Shown here piece by piece: positions 24,241 to 33,510 of a DNA stretch of 64,000 nt. The notes under the pieces were generated by a model. The model was not told the DNA's origin and did not search any database. It saw only the letters and a list, made by a program, of their open reading frames with translations. The translations under genes and the position numbers were made by a program. This stretch comes from Athripsodes cinereus (lineage: Eukaryota; Arthropoda; Insecta; Trichoptera; Leptoceridae), in assembly GCA_947579605.1 (NCBI GenBank), contig OX388305.1, forward strand, positions 24,565,542-24,629,541, read 5' to 3'. Position 1 is the stretch's first letter. Each line of letters starts with the position of its first letter.

Positions 24241-26565
24241 GTGATAAATTTTCGTTTATTATATATTTAAAAAAAATCAATTAATATTTGAAATATGTAT
24301 TTATAGATTAAGATGAAAAACGATGATTTTCTTATCACAACTTATCATAACAGATAGGTATCAATCCAAACAAAAACAACCAAAAAAGAGAAATTTTCAA
24401 TTTTAGAATTGTAAATTTGAAGCAAAATTTAGTAATTTTTTCGATAGATACCGATGATCAAAAATATTTTTAAAAATAGAAAATTTTGTACTTAAAATAT
24501 ATATTTTTAAATTATCTCGATATGTTAATAAATAAAAAGAATCAATAATTTTTCTAAAGATCTATTTTCATTAAAAGTCACCAACGGCACGTTAGAAAAA
24601 TGGCCGCCAAAAAAAAAAATTTCGTGAGTAAAAATAAAATATGTACTTGTTTGAAAGTCTCAAAATATCAGGCAATTAACAGGCAAAGTATAAAAGAAGT
24701 CTAAGACATTGAGCAACATGGTCTGGTTGTTTTGAACACAGGAATTAGCCATAGAAATATTTAATAATTTAGATAACATACATAACAGTAATTTTAAATT
24801 GCATCCACATTAAGCATTATTTATTTTACAAGGCCATAAATATTATAAATTCTCATTTACAAGATATTCTGTAATATGAATTCCATATCTTGAATAATTA
24901 AAACCATTAATTTATTATTATAAAAGTAATGTAATTGCATAGCGTTTGTGCAAATGAATTCTCATGGAGTTATTTGATACAAAAATGCATAAATTACAAG
25001 AAACTACTCAATGGAATTATTTCAATACGGATGTAATATGTTTGATGTATTTGTTGCAGCACGATTTTGCCGTAGGTAACTTTTTCTTTTTTATAACAAA
25101 AGTTTATTGATTGAACGCAATGATATCTCGGGAATAATTTCCATATATTATTATTGAAGTAATTTATTATTTATGTAGGTATTTTTAAACGTATTTTCTC
25201 GCTTATTTGAATTTTTCATACCACTTGATACACATAATCCATTGATAATTGATATGAAGTAGGAATTGATAAACCTACCATAGATAACGTACCTATACAT
25301 AGACCAGCGTAATTCGATTTTATATGTCTCATAAACGAAGTCTGCAATCCTGCTGTTTTGGCAATTGAGGTGTTTGTTGAGTAATTTTCTCAAGTATTTG
25401 TAATGCTAATCTTATTTGTTGATAGGTTTTTATATAAATTACAATGTTATTTTAATACTCTCCTGTTCTTATATCATAAAGATTTATTTTTTTTGATATC
25501 GGAATAATTATCTTTAATCTCTTAATAACTGGCTAGAGTTACCTACTTTGATTTCTGTTTCATTTTAATTTATTCCAAAAGCAGTTTAATTGTCCAGTAT
25601 CATAGTAGGAATTATATCATTTGTAGTGTGAGATTGTATAATAATAACATGTTTAAAGCAATCAGTATACCAACTAGACAGAGAACGTATTTAATATGCA
25701 CCCTTGTTGTATTTGCTCGACTGTAGAAGGTAGGTACTTATACATATGTACAATATAATGTACACATTACCATTACTTGTGTAGAAGAAAATGAGTTACT
25801 AATGCGAAGTACTACTAAGTTAATACGAAATGGGGAATTATTAATTTGAATAATATGGGTTAAGGAAGAATTATCACGGTGCCTACGTGCAATACTGTAG
25901 ATTTTAAATGTACGCACCGGTGTTATTTAATATTTATTCTGTTTAACACCTTAATATTTTATTATTATTATAAACAGATGAATTAAATCATTAGGCACTT
26001 CGTAGTATTGCTCATATTAATTATGGTTATTAAAATAATTTGTCATTCTACAACCACAAACATTAAAGAAAAGGGGTTTACAGTTCTTCAAAGTTTTCGT
26101 TATTACTGTTTTCATATTAAAAAAAAAGTGTATCGCGTAAGTCTCAAAATATAAATATTCACAATAAATAGGTTAGATTAGATCGAAAATTAAAGTTTCT
26201 ACTACATCACAGCTTTATGGCCAAAGTGGTCATCATATTCTTGTGCATATTTAAATGTATTTTGTTTATATATTCATGTAATTGTGTCCAATATTATTTC
26301 AATAAAGAAAGATAATAAATAAAAAGGCAAACGTGATATAAAATTCTTTATATTTCTAATTATTTTTGAAAAACATCAATGTTTTTAAACTCCGGATTAG
26401 TTGGAAAATCTCGCAATACAACGATAAACTCACCTTCTGACAACTATGAATTGTGCGTATATGTGGGAATAACGATTTTGGCAGTGTGTAATGATTAAAT
26501 TTGCGGTCAGCGTAAGTACATAGAAGAAAAAGAAAAGAAATTACGTTTTTCTACATCAAGTACCA
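24241..26565. other. AT-rich non-coding DNA, nothing recognised
   Basis: About 2.3 kb without recognisable features. The 80-codon minus-strand frame at 25151-25393 shows no domain or composition that would support it. Confidence 0.5.
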
Positions 26566-26790
26566 TCACGCCGCTTCCCTCGCGGGGTAGGGAGAAAGGA
26601 TCGGTCGCCACTTCCTTCTAGCCTTGCGTACATCTTTCGCTTCCGTCACTGTCATACAATTCCTCATTCATGCTCTCCTGTTCAATGTGCTCGACACGTG
26701 ACCGTCCTGTAGGATTTCATTTAAATGGTCTTGCCATTTAATCCTCGGCCGTCCACGTCTTCGAGCACCATTCCTCTCAGCCAAATATTT
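26566..26790 (-). mobile_element. LINE F1 copy, 3' end with inactivating stop
   Basis: The minus strand reads LAERNGARRRGRPRIKWQDH, then NEILQDGHV, and ends with a YPAREAA-like tail and TGA. It matches LSERRGVRKRGRPRATWLDH in the 30660 copy. A TGA replaces the TGC of the conserved RACMRN motif. Its 3' end, TACCCC-GCGA-GGGA, then GGCGTGATGGTA, is the F1 version closest to the R1 tail. Confidence 0.8.
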
Positions 26791-26849
26791 ATATACAAGT
26801 ATTTTTGACTCTTTGACATAAGAGATTCATTCTTTGTTCATTTTCAGCA

Positions 26850-26950
26850 GTAATAAAAAATAAATAACATTAATAAATTAAGCTTTGCAAAATAATTATG
26901 GAACATATGGTGGGCTTAATGCCTGTAGGCAATGTATCACAACCAACTAT
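26850..26950 (-). repeat. LINE 3'-end-like dispersed repeat, copy Z2
   Basis: GGTGGGCTTAATGCCTGTAG, then GCAATG and CAACCAAC, match Z1 (about 1105) and Z3 (about 37388). It is placed about 60 bp beyond the F1 copy. Confidence 0.5.
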
Positions 26951-27940
26951 TTGTAAAAAGAAAATACACTTAAAGTTTGTGGTGTGCACACACAAAGAAA
27001 ATTTTGAAAATAGAATAAGTAGGTACATATAAAGCAACGACTAAGCATAGTGCGTATTATATGATAAAATTAATTAAATATAATATTAGTATACATAACT
27101 AATTTATTTATAAACATATACATATAATGCATACGCACTTTGGACTGCATTAAAAAATGTGCCTTTTGATGATGATATAGTTTACATGAGCAATTTGTTA
27201 TAACATTTCTTATAGGTTATGATTATAACAATTAACAATATTAACGATGATTATGATACAACTTTAGCGAGAATGCAACTCCCGTTTCCTTCAGATATCA
27301 GCCTGATTCACGTGTGAAGATGATAACTTAAGTATGAATAATAGATGATATTAAATTATTAGTAATGTTACATTGAAATAACAGAAGCAATAAAGATAAG
27401 AAACTTATTCTTATTATTTCATTACACTGTGTGAGATATCAAACAGATATTATTGTTAGTAAAGAACAATGAAGATAATGTAAAATTTTAACTGGATAAT
27501 TAAATACGCAAGTGGGAGGCCAATTAGTCATGATAGTTTCAATATGTTTTTAGAAAAAGATTGTTAAATGTTACAGTACCCAGTTTTGCCAAGGAAATGT
27601 ACATCAAACTGACAAATTAAGTAACTGGTAGATAGAAAATAATTGCTTAAATAAAGGTAAAAATGGCAGAAATTATAACAAAACTGACAACACCTTGATG
27701 CAAATATTTTATATTTTGGTCAGTTATTTAATATAAGTATTTTTTTTATTATAGAGTTTTTTTTTTTATCTTTATTATTATAAGCATTTCTAATGATTTA
27801 TGTACCCAAATAAAAAAAACTGGCTACCAATTTATAGGTATGTATATTTGATAAATAAAAATAGTATGTTTTAACAAAAAATCGATCCATATAAGATAAC
27901 CTGGTATCATAAATAAAGTGTAGGTATATCTCTGCCAAAT
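26951..27940. other. AT-rich non-coding DNA, nothing recognised
   Basis: No gene or repeat family recognised before the duplicated block begins. Confidence 0.45.
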
Positions 27941-28440
27941 CCACACATAAATATTCTAATGCGTTCGTATGTATGTTCGTATGTCCTTAATGGACTCTGA
28001 AATAAGGAAAGACAGAAGTAAAATAATACACTCTATACGAGGTCTCATATCCTGGGCACGTTCAAGGCCAAAAACATTTAAAATATCTTATGTATTGATA
28101 AAGATATTATAATAATAAAATTTGTATGGATAAATCTATGAAAGTTTTTGTAAGTAGCAATATTCATAGTCGAACATTTTTCAGTGTACTGAATTAATTT
28201 CACAATGGATGTAACGAGAAATACATCAGTACTGAAACTAAACATATGGGGATTATTTTGGTTATAAATTATTGTGTTTGGTTATGATAAAAACTCCTGA
28301 ATTATGCGAGTTAAAATTGCATATTTTTGACATCTTGGGCTAATTTCATAATGGCCGACATGAATGACATAGAATCCAATACATTAATATTTTGGTTGGT
28401 ACATCGGTTCATTAGTTTGTTTGTTTTTTGACTTTTATGT
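27941..28440. repeat. Duplicated block A, copy 1 (~500 bp)
   Basis: From CCACACATAAATATTCTAAT to about 28440 this sequence returns at 28717-29215 with a constant offset of about 776 bp and only scattered single-base changes. It contains no frame of note. The low divergence points to a recent segmental duplication. Confidence 0.9.
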
Positions 28441-28499
28441 CCTCTTTACGATATGTCTCATCCAGTATGCGAGCTGAAAACATTTAATAAGTATTCTTT

Positions 28500-28716
28500 T
28501 ATAAAGATTGAATTTATAAATCATGATGTATCAACAATCTTTTGTTGATGTTTTGTAAAATCACAAAAATCTCATATTATCTACAACAATCGACAATATG
28601 TGTTCTTATTTTATTGTAGGATATTCTTAGTTTCTTCTTATTTCTAAATATAGTTATCTGTTATATCAAACACAGAGAATTTAGAAAGATTTATCATATC
28701 AAATGAAATGTATCAT
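28500..28716. repeat. Block B, single diverged unit between the A copies
   Basis: CTACAACAATCGACAATATG, then TTCTTATTTTATTGTAGGAT and ATAGTTATCTGTTATATCAA, correspond to one unit of the 169-bp array that follows A2, but are more diverged than those units are from each other. The order is therefore A1-B0-A2-B1-B2-B3. Confidence 0.75.
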
Positions 28717-29215
28717 CCACACATAAATATTCTAAAGCGTTCGTTAGTTCGTATGTCCTCAATGGACTCTGAAATAAGGAAAGACAGAAGTAAAATAATA
28801 CACTCTATACGAGGTCTCATCTCCTGGGCACGTTCAAGGCCAAAAACATTTAAAATATCTTATGTATTGATAAAGAAATTATAATAATAAAATTTGTATG
28901 GAAAAATCTATGAAAGTTTTTGTAAGTAGCAATATTCATGGTCGAACATTTTTCAATGTACTGAATTAATTTCACAATGGATGTAACGAGAAATACATCA
29001 GTACTGAAACTAAACATTTGGGGATTATTTTGGTTATAAATTATTGTGTTTGGTTATGATAAAAACTCCTGAATTATGCGAGTTAAAATTGCATATTTTT
29101 GACATCTTGAGCTAATTTCATATTGGCCGACATGAATGACATAGAATCCAATACATTAATATTTAGGTTGGTACATTGGTTCATTTGTTTGTTTGTTTTG
29201 TGATTTGTATGTTCT
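28717..29215. repeat. Duplicated block A, copy 2
   Basis: Second copy of the 27941-28440 block. One difference is the lead region: the GTATGTATGTTCGTATGT of copy 1 is replaced by a shorter GTTAGTTCGTATGT, so microsatellite slippage has acted there. Confidence 0.9.
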
Positions 29216-29615
29216 TATCTTATTGTAAGATGTTTAGTGTTTTTCAAAATATAGTTATCTGTAATATCAAAAACATAGAATTTTTAATTCAGTGATATTT
29301 CAATGTTCTTTTGTCGAAGTATGCTAAACTTCAAAATCTTAAAAAATCTTATATATCTACAACGATACTATTAATACGTCTTCTTATTTTATTGTAAGAT
29401 GTTTAGAGTTTTTCAAAATATAGTTATCTGTTATATCAAAAACATAGAATTATTAATTCAGTGATACTTCAATGTTCTATTGTCGAAGTATGCTAAACTC
29501 CAAAATCTAAAAAAATCTTATATATCGACAACGATACTATTAATACATGTTTTTATTTTATTGTAAGATATTCAGAGTTCCTTTTTATTTCAAAATATAG
29601 TTATCTGTTTTATCA
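29211..29615. repeat. 169-bp tandem array, about 2.4 units
   Basis: The landmark ATTGTAAGAT occurs at 29222, 29391 and 29560, an exact 169-bp step. Each unit carries CAAAATATAGTTATCTGT and, where complete, GTCGAAGTATGCTAAACT. The last unit is cut after ATCAAAAACT. With the upstream A/B blocks this forms a small satellite-like locus. Confidence 0.85.
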
Positions 29616-30213
29616 AAAACTGGGATCCAACTCAAATACAATGGCATGAAATATATCATTTTTAATCATCTCATGTGCCTCATTTTTCTCATTTTTAATT
29701 AACCCATAGATAACATAAGTAAACTTGCATTTAACATAATACGGTGATAATTTAAGTAGGCACTTTTGTAATATATTACCACATATTATGCCTCCATCTA
29801 TTTGTTTCATTAGAAGTATTTCATTTATTCAAAACAAGCATCTAAAAACATGAGATTTTCAAAGTTTAGATATTAAGATATTGGCTATTGATAAAGTAAA
29901 TTGTTAGAATTGCATACCAGCTTTATAATTCCGTTTTAAGGCAATGTCTCACTCCAAAAATAAAATTGTAGCTAAATATAAAACGTCATTTGTGTAACAT
30001 CTATTTTAGGAATATAATTACATTTCAAATAAAGAATTATGACCGCGATTTGTAATTTCACATAATAAAATTATTATTGTTTGGTTTGCGGTATTTTTAA
30101 ATTTCACTGGGGTATTCTAAATTCAAAATAATTATAGAATATTATACGTTCTAAATGCAAACATCTCAAAACTGTCATATAAGTGCCACAAATGTCAAAA
30201 TCCAACGCTTTAT
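29616..30213. other. AT-rich non-coding DNA, nothing recognised
   Basis: No gene or repeat recognised. Confidence 0.4.
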
Positions 30214-30659
30214 CTGGGAGGCGTTCAGGGTAACATAAATATCGCTCGATGTTCAGTGACCTGAGCGACCATGAAGTTGCAATGAGTGGTGAATGGCACC
30301 CCGGATAATCGTGAACAACTTTGAGCGTTTTTATATTATTATTATTATTTGGATGATTTGTAAAGCGCCGTTTTGTGAAAAAAAATCCACCTCAAGGGCG
30401 CTCACATCCCAAATGTCATCGTACTGGCGCCATTTTCGTAAGATTCATTCGCGGTAGTGCGTCATGCTTTACTTGATTACGTTTTTAATTTGAATAGTTA
30501 AATTGGCTTTGCTTTAAGAATGTTTTTAGGATAATGCATATTTAAACAAACCGTAAAAAATAAATTATTCACTAAAATCTGCACTAACTATTTTAATTTC
30601 TCTTTCATTTCACTTCTTGAACTAAAAAAATATGATTTTCTGTTTTGAAAAATTATATA

Positions 30660-31127
30660 CCGACACTTATGTTTGCAAGCGAAACTTGGACGTGGTTGAA
30701 AAAGGATGAGAGTGGAATAAATGCTGTAGAGATGCGTTCACTGAGAAGAATGGTTGGTAAAACGTTGCGAGATAGAGTGTAGAATGAGGATATCAGGAGA
30801 ATGAGCGGATGTGAGAGGAGTGTTGTGAACAGAATGCGTGTAAACAAGTTGAGATGGTTTGGACATGTTGAGCGAATGCAAGATGAAAGGATGACGAAGA
30901 GGATGTATTTATCTGAAAGAAGGGGTGTGAGAAAGCGCGGACGTCCAAGAGCCACGTGGCTTGATCACGTGGACCAAATTCTTAAGGACGGACGCGTGCT
31001 GAGTAAGAGAAATCAGCGTGCATGTATGAGAAACTGGATGAATGTAGAGGAAGCGAAAGAAGTATGTAAGGATAGATCTATATGGCGTTCCGTTCTCTCT
31101 GCCTACCCCTCCTGGGACATGGCGTGA
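30660..31127 (+). pseudogene. Reverse transcriptase C-terminus (LINE F1), one nonsense codon
   Basis: The frame runs 156 codons from the insertion boundary to TGA at 31125-31127 and is broken only by TAG at about 30780. It begins PTLMFASETWTW, the equivalent of the PTLLYGSESW thumb motif of other LINE RTs. It continues with RSLRRMVGKTLRDR, then the conserved RWFGHVERM and RKRGRPRATWLDHVDQIL, and ends VLSAYPSWDMA. The catalytic YADD region is upstream of the truncation and absent, so no active enzyme can result. An ATG at 30801 gives a 108-residue frame, but that start is not expected to be used. Confidence 0.85.
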
Positions 31128-31150
31128 GGGTATAGTATAGTAGTAGTAGT
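30660..31150 (+). mobile_element. LINE F1 insertion, 5'-truncated
   Basis: A 9-bp direct repeat, AATTATATA, flanks the copy (30651-30659, 31151-31159). The 3' end is a TATAG/TAG run (about 31130-31150) that starts a few bases after the stop codon. The 5' break lies just before the RT thumb motif. The copy is inserted inside the probable DNA transposon 30214-31390, so it is the younger of the two. Confidence 0.85.
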
Positions 31151-31730
31151 AATTATATAAGACAAGAATACACCATAATTACGATTAACTTCGCAATTGT
31201 TTTGGCAACCGTCATCACTCAAACGTCAAGGTAACTGTCAGAGTGATAATCATCTTGCTATGATTTCGGTAGATCACCCGACGACATGCCTGAACGCAAC
31301 AGTGCGAGTCGTCGGGTGACTCGCTCCGGGCGCGTGAACGGATAGAGCGTCGTCGAGTGATCACTCGGTGACTGTTTGAACGCCTCCCTGGGTTGCTAGA
31401 AAATAAATGTTGCCAGAAAATTGGTTATTGGTTATGGTTATTAATCTTTACTTTATTATGGTTTTATGAGTATTCGTTACTTTAAAATCAGTACCTGAAA
31501 AATAAATAATTGTTATTGATAATACATATCACACCAACATCAGTAGATTGGATTGCAGATTCTATTTAAAATAAGTTTTTGGTATATCCTACATTGAATC
31601 CGTTTGGTAATACGTGCTTATTTATGCATGATTTTGGCACGCATAGAGCAGATTATTATTATGACATATAGCTATTTTGGTGCTAAATAGATCTTAGACT
31701 TAAAGCATAATACTCAAGGTGTAACTAGAC

Positions 31731-31946
31731 GTTAAATTAGCTGACTGAAACATAATAATTTAGATTTGTAGACTGTAACTAGAAGTCAATTTTGTACACC
31801 GTAAATATATTTCAAATTTCCAATCTGTAAACGCCAATTAATGTTTGAGGAAAATGTTTGGTTGCTCCCGGTGAATAATAATTAATATGCTTAGTTGTTA
31901 CCGGTACTTAATCCTTTTTAATTAAATGACATAACATCTGATTATC
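31731..31946. repeat. Direct repeat D, copy 1
   Basis: GTAACTAGAAGTCAATTTTG, then AATGTTTGAGGAAAATGTTT and TAAATGACATAACATCTGAT, recur in the same order at 32382-32630. An extra, partial start of the unit is seen at 31731 (GTAACTAGACGTTAAATTAG). The MITE 31947-32368 separates the two copies. Confidence 0.65.
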
Positions 31947-32368
31947 TAAAGGAGCGCTCACATTTGTTCACTTCCAGTGATCACTCTGGATGATCCTCCA
32001 AAATAAAAAGGTGTGAACAGGCGTTTCATCAATAGTCAATCGTTTCATCAATCACTAGCGATTCCGGATGAAACCGATTACTACCCGACATAATGTTGAC
32101 GAAAGGTCCTTTCACTGAAACGACCATAAACAAGTTTTATCCTTTAATTTGTCTTATTCTCTATGAATTTGTATTGAAAGTCAGAATCGTCTACCAAATT
32201 ATCATACTTTCGTGAATTTTATTCATTTGATTTAAATTTTATTAAGTGCTATTTTTCATTTATTTTTACGACGTCAAACTACATACAACATGACCGTGAG
32301 TGTCGGATGGCAGTGAATGTATAGGATGAACAAATGTGAACAGGTGAAGCAATGTGAATGCTACTTTA
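31947..32368. mobile_element. MITE-like element flanked by TA
   Basis: The left end AAGGAGCGCTCACATTTG (from 31949) pairs with the right end CAATGTGAATGCTACTT (to 32366) with about four mismatches. TA lies on both sides, consistent with a Tc1/mariner-type target. GTGAACAGG and CAAATGTGAAC words are repeated near both ends. There is no coding frame. The word AGTGATCACTC is shared with the element ending at 31390, suggesting related subterminal motifs. Confidence 0.55.
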
Positions 32369-32381
32369 GTATTACAAACTG

Positions 32382-32630
32382 AAAAAAATGTAGACTGAAA
32401 CCAGAAGTCAAATTTGCACACAGTTACTGGATGTTAAATTTCCAACATCCAGTAACTGTAAAACGACAATTCATGTTTGAGGAGGTCGTTTGGTTGTTAC
32501 CATAGAATAATAAACATACTTTGATGTTATTGGTAGTTATTTTTTTTTATAAAAGATATACCTATCTGGGTTTTGTTATTTTTTTTATTTTTTAATCTAA
32601 TGACAAAACATCTGAATATCTAAGTAACTG
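32382..32630. repeat. Direct repeat D, copy 2, with a perfect hairpin
   Basis: It aligns with 31770-31946. At 32420-32435 and 32444-32459 it contains a perfect 16-bp inverted repeat (ACAGTTACTGGATGTT / AACATCCAGTAACTGT, 8-base loop). Copy 1 lacks this pairing at the equivalent place, so the hairpin arose in this copy. Confidence 0.65.
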
Positions 32631-33040
32631 AAAATAAAAACTTAAAATACCAATTCAAATGTGGGAAATTTTATTTAACTATGTTGGTAGGTAGCCAACC
32701 AATTATTATTATTTTTTCTCAAAATAGAGCATTTACCCGTTTTTTTCTGTTATAGGCATTTCCTAATTTTTTACTTAAATAAGGGGATGTGGGTTTTAAA
32801 CACTGAGTTTTTAAATTGGGAAGAGGTTAAAGTACCTACTTTTTTTCAGGTAGGCACCTACTAATATTGACGTGTGTGATTACAAACTTCATGTTTTGAA
32901 ATTGGGAAGAAATTTTTTTATATAGGTTTTGCACTTTTTATTTACTTAATCAGTTTTACGTAGTTAGTGCTAACTTCACTTTTTTCAATAAGATTGTGTA
33001 GTTTTAACACATTTATTTGGATGATTATCTGTTTTTAAAC
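32631..33040. other. AT-rich non-coding DNA, nothing recognised
   Basis: Low-complexity T-rich sequence. It could be the interior of the element that ends at 33067. Confidence 0.4.
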
Positions 33041-33041
33041 C

Positions 33042-33067
33042 CGAGCGATGCCGGGTTATAAAAGCTA
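33042..33067 (+). mobile_element. Helitron-like 3' terminus
   Basis: AACCCG-AGCGATGC-CGGGTT forms a 6-bp stem-loop, followed by ATAAAAG and then CTAG, with T as the next base. A hairpin about ten bases before CTRR and insertion next to T are the Helitron 3' rule. CCCGAGCGAAGCCGGG-type ends are common in arthropod genomes. The matching 5' TC end was not found, so the extent is unknown. Confidence 0.55.
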
Positions 33068-33136
33068 GTGTATAATATTTTTATATGACCCGACGAAAAT
33101 CGTTACATGGGTATTTATTTTATTAGGTGAAATAAT

Positions 33137-33498
33137 ACATACATACATACATACATCTTCTTCCCCTTGTCCTAGTTGGGTCGGGGGCCCATTGCGCCTA
33201 GGTACCTCCTCCAGAGATCCCTGTCCACCGCTGCTTCCAGGAACTCTGGCCACTCCAAACCAAGTCTTTCATCACACAAGTTTGACACCTGCCCTTGCCA
33301 GCTTCTTCTAGGGCGGCCCACCGGTCTTCTGCCCTCTCCCACAGCCTCCAAAGATCTAAGTGGTAGTCTGTCCTCTGGCATGCGGAGAACGTGACCCAGC
33401 CATCGCAACTGCGACCTCTCTATATGCAGGAGTACCGGTTCCACATTGAGAGCCTCACGAACATACGTATTCCTTATACGGTCTCTCAATGACACACA
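33137..33498 (-). mobile_element. LINE F3 insertion, 5'-truncated (362 bp)
   Basis: A perfect 12-bp target duplication, AGGTGAAATAAT, lies at 33125-33136 and 33499-33510. The minus-strand 3' tail is (ATGT)n at 33137-33155. The coding frame fills almost all of the insertion and only about 35 bases, tail included, follow the stop. This is a clean example of a recent, heavily truncated RTE-like insertion. Confidence 0.92.
33172..33498 (-). CDS. Reverse transcriptase C-terminus (LINE F3, truncated, frame intact)
   Basis: 108 residues plus stop are open from the insertion boundary to TAG at 33172-33174. The GTG at 33495 is only the first possible start; the real N-terminus is lost. Visible motifs are RDRIRNTYVREAL near the start, then SQLRWLGHVLRMPEDRLP at about residues 29-46 and GRRPVGRPRRSWQGQV further on, ending LWRRYLGAMGPRPN. 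The RWxGHVxRM plus GRPRxxW pattern is shared with F1 and F2, but the rest differs, so F3 is a separate family. The polymerase core is absent. The product, if made, would have no RT activity. Confidence 0.88.
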   Translation of the reverse strand, partial: CVSLRDRIRNTYVREALNVEPVLLHIERSQLRWLGHVLRMPEDRLPLRSLEAVGEGRRPVGRPRRSWQGQVSNLCDERLGLEWPEFLEAAVDRDLWRRYLGAMGPRPN

Positions 33499-33510
33499 AG
33501 GTGAAATAAT

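Larger units (their letters stand above)
30214..31390. mobile_element. Probable DNA transposon with a nested LINE F1
   Basis: CTGGGAGGCGTTCA at 30214-30227 is mirrored by TGAACGCCTCCCTG at 31377-31390 (13 of 14 bases pair). Both flanks are richer in CpG than the surroundings and share GTGATCACTCGG-like words with the neighbouring MITE at 31947. Inside the right half, TCACCCGACGAC (31274-31285) and GTCGTCGGGTGA (31308-31319) form a perfect 12-bp hairpin. An F1 LINE sits in the middle (30660-31150). Without it the element would be about 690 bp. No clean target duplication was found, so the ends are provisional. Confidence 0.55.

Noticed and set aside
30653..30955. 100-codon minus-strand frame
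   Set aside because: Antisense to the F1 RT coding frame; a shadow.
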